Assembly (NCBI GenBank): GCA_037957365.1
Contig: JARHVA010002127.1
Location: forward strand, 1,673,001-1,737,000
Length of the DNA stretch: 64,000 nt
Reading direction: 5' to 3'
From: Torreya grandis
Lineage: Eukaryota > Streptophyta > Pinopsida > Cupressales > Taxaceae
Each line of letters begins with the position of its first letter. Positions within the stretch are counted from its first letter, which is position 1. The position numbers and the translations under genes are program-made. Below the pieces are notes generated by a model. That model was not told where the DNA came from. It ran no database searches and was given only the letters and a program-made list of their open reading frames with translations. Below are positions 46,025 through 59,100 of the stretch, piece by piece.

Positions 46025-47520
46025 TCATGTTTTGGGAAGGGATCTCGATATATCCGTAAATTTTTTATTATTTGATGTGGACACATGATTCTCTAATTCT
46101 ACATCACTATGATCGATTAAATCTTGGACATAGTTTTTAAGTCTTATACATCTATTTGTGGAATGCCCTTTGATCTTATGGTATGAACAATATTCATCTT
46201 CTCTATACCATTCAAGTTTTGGAACATTTTCATCAAATAGTTTTGTTTTGGGAAATGTGATCATGTTAGAGGCTACCGACTTATGAAAGACTACTTCAAG
46301 TGGTACCCCCTATAAGTTATCTTCCTGAAGTCTTACTTAATTTAGCCACTAGGTATGCAAATTTTATTGATGGGTTAAATATTTTGGACTTGATTTACAT
46401 CAGTTACCACATCTCCTACCATGTTCTTATTTTTAGAAAAGAACTTTTGTTTTTCATTTTGAATTTGATTTTGATTATCCTTAGTGTAAAATTTAACAAG
46501 GCATTTGCCAATGAGTGTTCTTTCAATTTGAACTCCATTTCAATTATTTCATCAAATGATGTGGCACAATAGAGTTTAATTTGAAAGACCATTTTAGGAT
46601 TAAGATTTTTCATGAAGATTGTTGTAAGTTGTTTTTCAAGAAGTGAACATGGAAACCAACTTGCTAGTGCACACCATCTTTGAAGGAAAGAAGAGTAACT
46701 TTACCCATTGCATTATTTAGTACTGAATAAGTCTAGCATAGCCAATTCATGTTCAACGTTATAAGAAAAGGGTTGTACAAATATCTCAAAAATATCTTCG
46801 AAATTAGTGATGGACCCCTTAGGTATACATAAGAACCATTTTAAGGCTTGACCCCTTAGGTTACATAGGAAAAGTCTAAGTAGACAATTATTATTATAAG
46901 AAACCTCTTGACACGCCATGTAAAAATCTTTGATGTGTTCCCTAGGATCTCCTTTTCCTTTGTGCTTGTCAAATTTTAGAGGTTCAAAATGAAAACAAAA
47001 AGGTACTTTCATCATGTTTATGTCAAATGGATAAGGACACAATTATTCAAAATTAAATTTCTTGCTTTGAGAATGATTCCATTTTGTAATCCTTGTATTT
47101 TATCCTTCATGTTTTACCCTTCTTGGATAAATGCATTGTCTTTGAGTGGTGAAGATGATGCTTGGTTTTATTTTAGATTTAGATTTAGAATTAGATTTTG
47201 GTTTTGGTATTGATTTTGATTTTGATTGGTATTTTGATTTTGGTTGAGATTTTGACTTTGATTTTTATTTTGATTGAGATTTAGATTTTGGTTTTGAATT
47301 TTGATTGAGATTTTGATTTTAATTTGGATTTCTTGAATTGGTTTTTATTGGATTTGAAGGATTATTCACTAAATTGGATTGACGATCAGCTAGTTCTTTA
47401 TTTAATTTCTTGACATGATCTACAAGGGTGACGACATGGGATGTGTCATCTAGAATTGATTTTCCCTTATCCACATGAGTATGGGAAACATTTTCAAAAA
47501 AATTATGATCGTATGATGGC
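46025..47520 (-). pseudogene. Element F gag (Tat-type)
   Basis: Reading leftward: a coiled-coil-like N part (HVVTLVDHVKKLNKELADRQ, near 47,430-47,380), then a low-complexity Lys/Ser/Asn stretch. The capsid is at 47,042-46,713 with FEPLKFDKHKGKGDPREHIK, then LRGQALKWFLCIPKGSITNF and FEDIFEIFVQPF. Next comes IIEMEFKLKEHSLANALLNF (46,560-46,490). A knuckle CSYHKIKGHSTNRC followed by RLKNYVQDLIDH (46,190-46,110) has all zinc ligands. The motif order (DP..H...F, ALKWF..L..GSI.NF, C.YH...GH.T..C..LK..IQDLI) is typical of Tat/Athila gag. Frameshifts separate the pieces. Confidence 0.8.
47160..47345. repeat. TTTTGA low-complexity run inside F gag
   Basis: Repeated (T/G)ATTTTGATTTTGG-type hexamers. 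On the - strand they encode a run of Lys, Ser, Asn and Gln within gag, probably expanded by slippage. Confidence 0.7.
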
Positions 47521-48850
47521 CTTGTTATTTATAAGAGAGGAACTAGATGTTTATTGATCATGCATATAATGTGTTGCACTTTTCTTAGTAATTAGATGAG
47601 ACAAGTCTTTGGAATTACAGTTAGGTGGAAACTTCGCTCCTAGCCCTAAGATTTGTAACAAAACTTCATTCTTATTTTCTAGGTGATAATTAGTAACTTG
47701 GAATGGTTGTTCCTTATTCAAATCAATAGCATGTTAGTAGTAATCATGGTAGGGTGTGCTATAATTATCATTAACCTCAACATGTTGCTCTTGATTTTCA
47801 CAATGGGAAGGTGTTAGCCTTATAATTGGGACCTCAAAATGCACCTATTGAATTAGGTGCACTGAGTGACCTTCGAGGAAATTTAAGGGAAGCTAGTCCT
47901 CTCATTTTAGGATCATTTCTAGGATAATCCAAGGCATGAGTTGTAGGTATTTGACTCTATGATATAGCCTGCATGAAATAGATCTCTAAGAGATGCACTG
48001 CTACGATTGAAGGCTCAATTCCTGTTCCACTTACACGGCATTCTCTATATTATTTGGTCTAGTTCAATGGGTCCACCACTTAAAAAACTTAATTCAAAAT
48101 TTATAAATAAAGTGGCCTAGTCAAAGATATAAAAGAAACAACAAAATGGGAAGGAAAGGTAAGGCAAGAAAGAGAGGTTTCTAGGCAAGTAGGATAATAT
48201 CAATATTAAAGAGCCAAACATGTGCCCAATTACGTTTTTACCACTATATATTGAGATTCACATGAGCTCAGACTTCAACCACACAGGGAATTAAGTTTAG
48301 GGAAAATAACATATGTTGGATTCCAATAAATATTTATAAAAATAAACACATACAATTTTTTTGATAATCACACACATGCTCACAATGATCTAAATGAAAC
48401 AAAAAGAGCAAATAAAACAATTAGAATAGATTATCGCCCATCCTAACTATTACATATATAACAGAAAAACATATATTCGAGTTTATAAAATTAATATAAT
48501 TCATTTTGCGTAGGAATTTAGAAGACATTCATAAGATAAAACATAGTGAGATAAAATAAAACTTGTATTAATCTTCGAGTGTTTTACTACAAAATTGCCA
48601 AACTTTATAATGAGATACAAATAAGAATATAGAGATGAGATGGGATCCACCTCCAAATAGGATATAATCCCACTCTTTACCATAATGGCTCAAATCAGTT
48701 ACAAACCCAATCATTCCATGATGCTCCCATAAAAGACAAAGAAGAGAGAAAGGGGGGCCAAATTCATGACAACACATCCCCCATTGGGACCACAAGGAGC
48801 ATTGACTTGAACTTAGTGGGGGAACATTTCCTAGCTACTTCAGGGTGTCT
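47521..48850. other. 5' flank of F gag, no firm feature
   Basis: On the - strand a weak coding trace continues to about 48,050. Bases 47,930-48,190 resemble 55,175-55,400 in order and wording (CATGAGTTGT.AGGTATT, later GGGAAGG.AAGG.A.AG), so both may mark the start of a related gag-like frame. From 48,200 to 48,850 I see nothing definite. Confidence 0.35.
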
Positions 48851-49498
48851 TGATGAGATGCCAATGCTTATGCCACCAAGTTGGCCTCCTGATCAAGCTT
48901 CAAATGATTGACATGTGGCTCCAAGAAAAGCACCTCTACTTGAGTCAAGAGCCTATCATGAACATTGAGTGGGGATTCCAATGAGATATTTACCTCATTG
49001 AATTGGATAATGTTTGCGGTTGATTATGTGGAAAGTTATAGGATGGTTTGGGCTCTGTATTTATTGGCCTTTCCCACCTTATTCATTATCACCTTGAAGT
49101 GCTTCAGGTGGAACCCAAATTCAAGGCTGGGAAATGTGCCATTCAAGTGAAAGAAGACTGTGATGTTGAATTCCTTCAAATAATCAAGGATTTGATCCTT
49201 GTTTTTATCCAAGGGTTTGATGGTAGCTTTTATATCCTTGATCCAATATTCTATTGTGGTCCTTATGCTCCCTGTGAATGTTTGATATAGATTTAAGTTT
49301 GTGAGAGGCATGAGAGTGAACTCCATGGACATAAATTTGTTGATAATTTACACCATCTTCTTGAATTTTTTTGTTCACCTTGATATTTCCATCTAAATAC
49401 TATTGTGATCTTTGGAAGAACACATTAATCTTGGAAAGAGCTCTAGTCACCTCTATAAGGGTTGAAAACAATTACACAAGGGTAAATTTAACCTTGCC
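48851..49498 (-). pseudogene. Unknown coding trace, left of copia J
   Basis: On the - strand: ALSKINVFFQRSQ, then NIKVNKKIQEDGVNYQQIYV, NIHREHKDHNRILDQGYKSY and LFEGIQHHSLLSLEWHIPSL, with TAA/TAG stops mostly where a Gln or Trp codon is likely. It was continuous with 54,604 onward before J inserted. The family is not recognised; the helical, Gln-rich character resembles a gag-like or ORF1-like protein of a large Tat element. Confidence 0.4.
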
Positions 49499-49503
49499 AA
49501 CCA
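49499..49503. other. Target-site duplication AACCA, left copy (copia J)
   Basis: AACCA before TGTTGGATGG. The right copy, 54,604-54,608, reads AACAA, one mismatch. Confidence 0.65.
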
Positions 49504-50038
49504 TGTTGGATGGTGGAGCTTGATCTTATTTTAATGCCCAGTTCTCGACAGGGGGGTGTGGGGGGAAACACCCCCCCCACTAGGGTCGCCATGGGGGTCC
49601 AGGGTGGGCGGTGACCTATTTTGGAGTCCCCCTAGTGGGGGTTTGAGGGCAACGCCCCTGAAGTAAAATTTAATTAAAAATGCACTATAAAATATTGTAA
49701 TTTTGTAGTAAATCTGGACCATTTACTATCAGGTTGTAGATATAATGGTAGAAATTATGTTTATGCATTTTTTCCATATATATAACCCTCCTTTGATATG
49801 AGGGTATGGTAATTATGGCAACAAATTGTATGTGAGTGAAGAGGTTATTACAGTGGTTGTATTGAAAGTTTTTTTCTTCATTTGTTGGACTGAATAATAA
49901 GAAACACTGATTGTTTTCGTGTGGACGTAGCCCATATTGGGTGAACCACATAAAATCTATCTCTATTATGTTATATTTTTTGCATTTTATTTCCATACTT
50001 AATTCATTAATATTGCTCTATGTTTTGTATTCCTAACA
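49504..50038 (+). repeat. 5' LTR of copia J
   Basis: Starts TGTTGGATGG, ends TATTCCTAACA. Confidence 0.9.
49551..49641. repeat. G-rich fold-back in the J LTR
   Basis: GGGGGGTGTGGGGGG is followed by CCCCCACTAGGG (49,574-49,585), whose exact complement CCCTAGTGGGGG lies at 49,630-49,641. The G runs could form a G-quadruplex and the arms a hairpin. The 3' LTR copy (near 54,116-54,215) keeps the G runs but the arms have decayed. Confidence 0.7.
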
Positions 50039-50040
50039 AC

Positions 50041-50051
50041 TGGTATCAGAA
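50041..50051 (+). other. Primer-binding site of copia J
   Basis: TGGTATCAGAA, two bases after the LTR; initiator tRNA-Met type with drift at the end. Confidence 0.85.
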
Positions 50052-50169
50052 CTGAAGATTTATTTGGCAAATAAAATCGCAAGAAAAATGGGTTCTTGGT
50101 TCGAGTGGGAGCAATGGTGGAAGAAGGCAAGTTTAAGGTCAAAAATTCTAGCAGCCAAAATTACCAGCA

Positions 50170-53100
50170 ATGGAAGATGCAAATGGAGGATTATCTATTC
50201 AGAAAGATAATTTCCTACCATTGGGTAGAATAGCAAAGAAGTTGACAACTATGAAGGATGAATATTGGGAGGTTGTTGACAGAAAGGCACTAGGAACAAT
50301 ACGGTTGTGCCTGAAAACATTGGTGGTCTTTAATATATCAAAAGAAAAGACAACAATGGATGTGATGAAGGCATTATATAGAGTGTATGAAAAACCCTCA
50401 GCCTCTAACAAGGTATTTCGTATGAAGCATTTATTTAATCTAAAAATGTTAGAAGGTGGGTCTGTTACTGATCATTTAAATGAATTTAACACGGTCACAA
50501 ATCAGTTAAGCTCTATAGGAGTAAATTTTTATGATGAGGTTAGGGCTCTTTTGATTATGTGATCATTGCCAGAAAGCTAGAATGGCTTGGTCATGGCTGT
50601 GAGTAATTCTATATCTAGTTTAAATGCTTTAAAGTTTGATAATGTTATGGGTGTTATTCTTAACAAGGAAATGCGATGAAAAAGCACAGGGGAGACATTA
50701 GGTAATGATTTGACTATGGACAATAGGGGAAGACAAAAGGATAGAGGAAAGGGACCAAGGAATCATGGTAAGTCTAAGAAGGGCATCACTAAATCTAGAG
50801 GAACATTGGTGTGTTGGATTTGTGAGAAGAAAGGACACCTGAAGAAAGATTGTTGGTTTCAAAAAGGAAAACAAGGAGATGGACAACAAGATAAAAATCA
50901 TGAAGCAAATGTAGGAGGTGATGTGTTACAAGATGCCTTAATCCTTTCTTTAGGTAATATTAATGATTCTTGGGTGTTAGATTTAGGGGCTTCGTTTCAT
51001 GCTACACCCCATAAGAAATTTTTTCAAGACTATGTTCAAGGTGATTTTGGACAGGTTTATTTATGTGGTGGTGAACCCTATAAAATTGTAGGAAAGGGTA
51101 AGATACATATAAAAGTATAAAATGGAAAAAAATGGTTGCTAAAAGAGGTAAGGCATGTTCCTAAGTTGAGAAGAAATCTAATTTCAGTAGGGTAGTTGGG
51201 AAGTGACAGCTACACAGTTACATTTATAAAAAATTTGTGAAAAGTCACTAAAGGATCATTTGTAATTAAAAAAGGAGAAGGTAGGTACATTATATTTATC
51301 TAATGGTAATGTTGACTCTTTTATTGCTTTAGCTTCTACAAAAGTGGATACAAAATTATGGCACCATAGACATGGGCACATGAGTGAGAAGGGAATGCAA
51401 GTTCTCCACTTGAAGTATTTGTTGCCAGATTAGAAGAAGGTGGATTTGGAATTCTGTGAGCATTGTGTATACAAAAAATAGAAGAGAGTCAAATTTCTCA
51501 GAGTTAGAAAGACAAAGAAAGATGAAAAGTTAGAGCTTGTGCATACAGATGTATGGGGACTAGCTTAGGTATCATCCCTTGGTGGCTCTTATTATTATGT
51601 TACTTTTATTGATGATGAAACTAGAAAAACTTGGGTTTATTGCATACGAAAAAAATCTAATGTTTTTGATAATTTTAAGAAATGGAAAGCTTTGGTTGAG
51701 AATGAGACAAAAAATGAGTTGAAGTGTGTCAGATCAGTCAATGGAGGTGAATACAACAACAATGAATTTGATCATTATTGTTCATCACATGGGATTCATA
51801 GAGAGAAGATGGTTCCAAGAACACCACAACAAAATGGTGTGTCATAAAGGATTAACATGACAATCATGGAGCGTGTAAGGATCATGAGATTACATGCAAG
51901 GTTGCCCTTACAGTTTTGGGTAGATATTATGGATACTATTGTTTACTTATAAATAGATGGCCTTCAATTCCATTAAATGTTGGCATTTTAGAAGAAGCAT
52001 GGACAGGTAAAAAGGTAGATTATTCCTTCTTAAAGACTTTCAGTTGTGAAGCATTTATCCATATTGTTAAATAAAATAGAACCAAGCTTGAAGCAAAATC
52101 CAAGAAATATACAATTATTGGCTATGGAGTTAATAATTTTGGTTATCATTTATGGGATTTTGAAAAGCACAAGATCATTAAGAGTAGAGATGTGATCTTT
52201 AATGAGAAGGTCATGTACATAGATTATTTGCAAGAAAAAAAACAAAAAAATCCAAATACATAATATGCAGTACTTAATGAAATCACAAGAAATGAAATTC
52301 CAAAAGTGCTAGATAATCAAAATGTGAAACAAATACAAGTACCTCAAACTCCTGAAGGTGTAGTTAGAAGATCTACTATAATAAGTAGACTCACTCAACG
52401 ATACTCTTCTTCACTTTATTATTTATTACTGACTGATGGTGGTGAGCGAGAAAGCTATGAAGAAGCAATGTAGGTAGAAACCATAAAGAAGTGGGAATAA
52501 GGCATGAAAGAGGAGATGGACTCCTTGGTACATAACCAAACTTGGGATTTGGTTCAATTGCCTACAGGTAAAAGAGAATTGTAGAATATATGGGTTTATA
52601 GGCTGAAGGAAGAAGATGGAGGCAAAAAGAGGTATAAGGCTAGACTTGTAAAGGGGTTTGCACAAAAGAAAGGTATTGATTTTGATGAAATATTTTCTCT
52701 AGTTGTAAAAATGACTTCCATAAGAATTGTTTTAAGTTTGGTAGTAGTAGAAGATTTGCACCTTGAATAGTTAGATGTGAAGACTAATTTCCTTCATGGT
52801 GATTTGGAGGAGGAAATATATATGGGCTATCCATAGAAAATGGTGTGCAAGTTGAAGAAGAGTTTATATGGTCTCAAGCAAGCTCTAAGGCAGTGGTATT
52901 TAAAATTTGACATGTTTATGATAGAACAAGGTTATAGTATATGTCATTCTGACACTATGTCTATTTTAAGAGATTAGATAATGACAGTTATATTATCTTG
53001 TTATTGTATGTAGATGACATTCTTGTTGCAGGGTCTAACATGTAGGATATAAATGATCTCAAAATAAAATTAGAAAATTCTTTTGCAATGAAGGATTTGG

Positions 53101-53963
53101 GTGATGCAAATCAAATCCTTAGTATGAGAATAACAAGAGACAGAAAAAATAGAAAATTAATATTGTCTCAAGAAGAGTACATCAAGAAGGTGTTAGTCAG
53201 GTTTAATATGTAAGATGCAAAACCTATAAGTAAACCTTTGGGAGGGCACTTCAAATTAAGCAAGGAACAATTTCCTAAAACATAGGAATAAATCAATTAC
53301 ATGTCTAATGTTTTATATGCTTCAGTAATTGAAAGTTTAATGTATGCTATGGTGTGCATGAGACCGGATATTGCTCATGCAGTGGGAGTTATCAACAGGT
53401 TTATGAATAATGTAGGAAAGGAGCACTAGGATGCAGTCAAGTGTATTCTCAAGTAATTGAGAGGGACTACTGATATATAGTTTTGACATGAAGGTTTAGA
53501 TGTTTCCTTAAAAGGCTATGTTGATGCAGATATGGCTGGAGATTTAGATGGTAGGAAGAGCACCATATGTTATGTATTCATTGTTGGTGACATAACAGTT
53601 AGTTGGATTTCAAAATTCTAGAAGATAGTTTTTTTGTCAACTATAGAGGCAAAGTATGTTGTATCTATAGAAGCTATCAAGGAGATGATATGGATGCTAT
53701 GGTTCATAGAAGAGTTGAGGCATAAGTAGGAATATTTTAAGTTGTATAGTGCTAGCCAAAGTGTGATTCATTTAGCAAAGAACTCAGTTTTCCACTCAAT
53801 AACCAAACATATACAATTCAGGGATCACTTCATTTGTTCAATTTTGGAGGATGGTCAAATGAAGTTGGAAAAGATTCGTACAAGTCAAAATCCTACATAT
53901 ATGCTAACAAAAGTAGTCACAAAAGAGAATACAGAGAGTTTTTCAGCTTCAATAGGTCTTTAG
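50170..53963 (+). pseudogene. Copia J gag-pol polyprotein remnant
   Basis: Gag (50,170-50,690) has MKALYRVYEKPSASNKVFRM and VTDHLNEFNTVTNQL. The knuckle CWICEKKGHLKKDC (50,812) is intact. Protease reads WVLDLGASFHAT (DSGA in the family, so Ser is replaced by Leu). Integrase has LWHHRHGHMSEKGMQ and HTDVWG; then RSVNGGEY, where the second Asp is lost; and PRTPQQNGVS followed by a stop where the catalytic Glu belongs. RT (52,480-53,130) has [27 protein letters not shown] and an intact active site LLYVDDILVAGS. RNase H/tail has HLAKNSVFHSITKHIQFRDH. Many TAG stops and a shift near 52,975. The domain order (integrase before RT) is diagnostic of Ty1/copia. Confidence 0.92.
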
Positions 53964-54056
53964 GGATAACAAAGAAGATGAGAAACAAGCTAGGGTTAAA
54001 GTTCAAAGAAAAGTCCAAGGAAGAGTTGTAGTGGTAGAGTTGCAGCAATCAATCTC

Positions 54057-54068
54057 CAAGTGGGAGAT
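54057..54068 (+). other. Polypurine tract of copia J
   Basis: CAAGTGGGAGAT directly before TGTTGGATGG, the standard copia arrangement. Confidence 0.85.
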
Positions 54069-54603
54069 TGTTGGATGGTGGAGCCTGATCTTATTTTAAT
54101 GCCTAGTTCCTGACATGGGGGGTGTGGGGGGCAACGATCCCTTATGAGGGTCACCATGGGGGTCTAAGGTGGGTGATGACCTATTTTGGATCCCCCTAGC
54201 AGGGTTTAGGGGTAACACCCTCAAAGTAAAATTTCATTAAAAATGCACTATAAAATATTGTAATTTCATAGTAATTTTGGACCGTTCACTATTAGGTTGC
54301 AGATCTAACAATAGAAATTATGTTTGTGCATTTTTTCCCTATATGTAACCCTCTTTTGATATGAGGGTATGGTAATTACGTTAGCACACTGTATGTGAGT
54401 GAAGAGGATATTGTAGTGGTTGTATTATAAGTTCTTCCCTTCATTTGTTGCACTAAATAATAATAATGAGTAGCTATTTATGTGTAGATGTAGCCCATAT
54501 TGGGTGAACCACATTAAATCTGTGTCTCTATTATGTTATGTTTTCTACATTTTATTTTCATCTTTAATTCATTAATATTGCTATGTGTTCTATATTCCTA
54601 ACA
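54069..54603 (+). repeat. 3' LTR of copia J
   Basis: Same length and ends as the 5' LTR, with many point differences. Confidence 0.9.
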
Positions 54604-54608
54604 AACAA

Positions 54609-55400
54609 AACCAATAGGGAATGAACTCCTCAACTGGTACTACAGAGTCTCGACTTGGTCTCTAAGGTCCTCCATCAATTTATTTATGAGCTCATTAGTG
54701 GCCTTGATCACAAAGATTGGCTCCTTCAAAATATTTTCTTCCCCCGTGGCAGTCCTCTTATTTGTGAGAGAGAAGAGGTCATGTTTCATCCTATAAATAA
54801 TATGGTCCCCATCCTATATGAACATCTCAATGAACACCCTCCTCATCTTTCTTGAGTCTTGATTGAATTGTAGATTGATATCAGGGTCCCCATGGTAGGC
54901 CATTTCTAGCCTTTGTGCACCTAAAGCTTTAATGGGGTCCGTCCAACATTGTTTTTCCATTACTCCTAAGGTAGTGGAATATGAGACAATAGGGGTAGTT
55001 GAAACTAAAATAGAATGTGGAGGCATGGGTAGAGGAGGTAATAATATAGGGTAACATGGAATGGGATGGCAGCTGGAGGGGGAAGTGTTGATGTGGATTT
55101 TACGTACACCACAAAATCTTACAAGGTAACCTCTAAAATTTAAGGATCGATTAAAATATTCATCCCAAGACATGAGTTGTGAGGTATTCAATTTTGTAAA
55201 TAACCTGGTGGTAGAATATCAGTGAGCAATATATTATTTATCTCAGATGGTTCAGATATATGAAATCTAGAAGAAATAAAATTTTATTTGAGATGGCTGG
55301 GTGGATTCTAACGTAAGGTGGATTGGATAAAAAAGTATAAAAAAAGGGAAGGGTAGAGAAAAAGATGATTTATGAACCAAAGATAGATGAAACCCTTCCA
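54609..55400 (-). pseudogene. Unknown coding trace, right of copia J
   Basis: On the - strand a 125-codon open frame (54,814-55,191) begins after MNTSQLMSWDEYFNRSLNF. It has a Pro-rich part and PDINLQFNQDSRKMRRVFIE, and continues with shifts toward J (LINKLMEDLRDQVETL). It joins the trace at 49,498 once J is removed. The family is not recognised. The region 55,175-55,400 resembles 47,930-48,190, the 5' flank of F gag. Confidence 0.4.
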
Positions 55401-56199
55401 AACTGGATCCTACACTAAGGGTTAGACAAGTGATAGGAAACTAATTCCTATTGCAAGTTACTAACAACACACAAAATATATAAACACAATTAGGAGTCCA
55501 AAGAAATAAATAAAGTAAACTTCACTATTCATAACCAAAGGTTTTTGCCAATGTATGATTACAATTACACATCTTCAAAAGGAGATTATGATTAATAAAT
55601 ATATATAATTCAAATTAGCTACAACATAATCTAAATAACTGTACCAAAACATTTCTATAAAACCCAAAGATTAACAATACCATAATAATGAAACTTCTTC
55701 AATAAATCACAAGGTTTGTTGAAGAAAAAATAATGTACATAAAGATGAACTTGTAAAAAAATCCATATAATTTATTATTCACTTTAATTTCTAAAATTAT
55801 CCTCCTTTAGAATGGAGAGATTACAAGTATATACAGGCTTGGGGAGGGGTTGCCTCATCCTCCAAATAGTATCTAATTTTATAATTCCAATTATAAACTC
55901 AAGATTTACAATTCATGTATAATATGCATGTGCAAGATAATCATAAGACAACTGGCCAAAATTGTATAATTACAATATAAATAAATAAATATAAAGAAAA
56001 TAGAAATCCAAGTATCATTACATCATAATACATGAAAACACATACACATATTGTTGACTTGGCACTGTTGAAAGAAGAAGGTAGTTGCATGCTCGGTGTA
56101 GTTACATAAGTATCCTAAGGCCTTTCATGTGAAGAGTTAGTTAAAGTGGGACTAGTATAAATATGTGCCATCGTGTGAACTAACACATAATGTTGAGTA
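55401..56199. other. AT-rich spacer, no gene seen
   Basis: Very AT-rich with no motif on either strand; possibly an untranslated leader of the flanking element. Confidence 0.35.
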
Positions 56200-59100
56200 C
56201 CTATAGGAGGTGTTGGTAATGTGTTTTGTGTTGTAGTAGAAGCCTCATCAACAACCTTGAGTTATTCGTATAATATAAATGCATTATTAAACTCAATATT
56301 AATAATGATAAAATTGAGCATAAATTGCTTGAATATCCATACTGTTTCAACTCTACAAGCCTCTGCCTTAGTCACCTTATCTTTTGAAAAATTAATCAAT
56401 TGCATAATCTCTTCACTAGTCTTGTATACTATTCCTTCTATTTTAGTCTTAAATATATTTCAAAATGCTCTGAGTAATCCTTAAAAACTGGGCATATTTA
56501 CTAGTTTTTTTGTATAAATAATCACACATATAACCCTCATATCCCTAAAAATTTATATAGCTTTTCTCTCTTGGCTCACAAACTGTGTTATCAAAGCCTT
56601 CATTTGTTGGAGCCAATTGAAGGCACTATCTCCTTTATAATTCACATAATTCAAGGACCATACAACATCTTGGGTAATCATTAGCATAAGATACCAAAAA
56701 TTTAAGCCTCTTTTCTAGTTATTTTAATTGGTCCCAAAAGGTTAACACTCTTCCCCAATAAAGTTGCATCTCACCCCTTGAAGTCCTTATCGTGTTTAGG
56801 ATATTATACAATTTCTTCACTATACTCTAAACATTCTTCACTATTTCTCTTGGAGCATGAATAATTTTCATTTGTAGAAACCTTTGTCTAGCTTGGTCCT
56901 AGGTCTTGTACATTTATTTTATTGCTTCCATAGTTGAGTCCACAAAATCAAAAAAGGACTCTTCATATTCATCAGGTCATTGGGTTTTATTTTTTGTTTC
57001 TTTTCCAAGGGTAAAAAGTTCTCCCTTTGCTCTAGCATTATTTCTTCCCTTTTCATATCCACTACCTTTATTTTCCTCACCCTTTGTATGGTGCCAATTT
57101 ACTTATCAAAGCATGTACTTATTGTTGGCAACTCTATGATGACTAGACCCATTCTATCATTTTTTTCATCTTAGGAATCTTTGACCCAAGAAGACACAAT
57201 GGGTTCTTCTTGTTCCTCAGGGTGACTAGTATCTACAGAGGTGGAAGGTGAAATGGATCCTAGTGGAAATTGAAGAGGTAACTAACTGAACCTATTACAT
57301 TCTGAGATGTCCCTTTAGGGTGTAGTCCCTACCACATATTTTTTCTATCAAAGGGTCTTAAAAATTGACATAATGGAAGACTCAGCCTGAGTAAATTGAG
57401 GAATGGACAAGCCTAATTGGATAGATGGCCTTGAAAGTGAAGGTGGTGCTTGGGTATAAAAAATGGAAACAAACACCAATTATTCAAAATGAACCCTCCT
57501 TCTAGGGGATTGGGGTCTAACTATTATTGAAGCTGTGGTTGAAAGAATTAAAGAATAAATAAAACTACCTAGTTTCCTTAGTATTAGCATGGGAATACAA
57601 TGACTTAGTTTTCAAACAATATTATGGAAATGACTCATATGGAGAAAGGGGTATAAAAAATGGACTAGTAGATAACAAATTAAAAATATTAGTATCTATA
57701 ACTGTAAGGGAGGATGTTAAAGAAGACACTACCTTATTGAGGGTCTGACTTTATTCTTTAGTAAGAACATTTTTACCTTGTGTGGGGGATGGTCTATTTT
57801 ATCCTTCCAAAAACCATATGTCTACTAATTTATCATTTTATCTCTCAATTTATTTAGAATCAGTAGACTCTGTTATTTTAATTTCTCAATATCAACCTTT
57901 TATTCTTCCATAGTCTCTAGTTCCTCCTCTTCCTCATCATTGGTGTGATCTACCAATGAAATTGCCTCTTCATGTTCATCTGATTCCTCACAAAGAGGAC
58001 CTCCACTAATGAATATACCCTATGTAGGTATTTAGTCTACTTGGGAAATCCTAGGAGAGACTATATGATTTTTGGTCTTATTATAGTATATAACAATAGG
58101 TGGAATAAAATATGAAGGGGCTTCATTAGATGGAGGTGGAGGCATTGAAACTATAGGGTTCACTAGTGGAGATGTTGGAGGTGATGGGGATGTTGTTATA
58201 GATGAAAATGTCACAAAAAAACTCTATAAAAATTCAAGAACACTTGTTGAATTATAATTAAAGGAGGCAAAGGTTTTAAAGAGACTGCTCTTGCTTGCCC
58301 ACCTATAGGAGGTGGTGCCCTTATAATTTATGTAGAGAGTTGTATTGTAGCCACTAGTTGAGGCTTTGAAAGTCCCTTAAGAATATTATTCATGATTTGG
58401 GGGTCTGTCTCCCTTTGAGTGGCATATTTTTCCAATGGGAAAATTTCTTTCTATTGAGGAGAGGGAAGATGATCTTGATCCAGGGATGATTGAGCCTATG
58501 GCTTAGGCCATTTTCACTTGATTTACAATTTTTTTTACATCCTCTCTAGTAATTAAAAGATTATACTAAATATTATATGCAACCACCATTGTAATTTTGC
58601 ATTTATTCACTTGAATGTAGACCTTAGAGTCATCTCAAGCATTTATAAAGATTTCATCATAATTAAATTTTTTGTGGCCATAGGGAATATAAAATCCATC
58701 TTTCCAAAGGTCATTAAGATATCACCTGAATCTGACCTCAGGGTCTCGATCTCTATATCATGTTTCTTTTAAACCATAATGGGCTCTAAATTTTCCAACC
58801 ATATCGAGGTGATTCCTCAATGAGTACTAAATTTAACCAATGCTGAGAGGGGTTTTATGGTAGTACCCTTGGTGTTTAGTACCAAGATATTCATCCACAC
58901 TATTATATATTTGATGTGATATTTCCTATTTTTCCAAATTATCAAGGACATGATGAGGTAAATATAGAGGAGGTTCCCTAGTTCCCTCTATCATGATTAT
59001 GGCACAATTACAATAGTATCAGTAATCCCATCTTTTTTCTATAGTTATTCTTATATTCTTAGAAAGCCTAGGCATATGATACCCATAGATGAGTTGGTAG

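Larger units (their letters stand above)
49504..54603 (+). mobile_element. Element J: complete-length Ty1/copia element, inactive
   Basis: LTRs of 535 bases each (49,504-50,038 and 54,069-54,603), primer site, gag-pol in copia order (gag, protease, integrase, RT, RNase H), polypurine tract and an imperfect 5-bp duplication. The LTRs differ at roughly one base in six over the first 200, so this is the oldest intact insertion in the window. Every domain carries stops. Confidence 0.92.
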
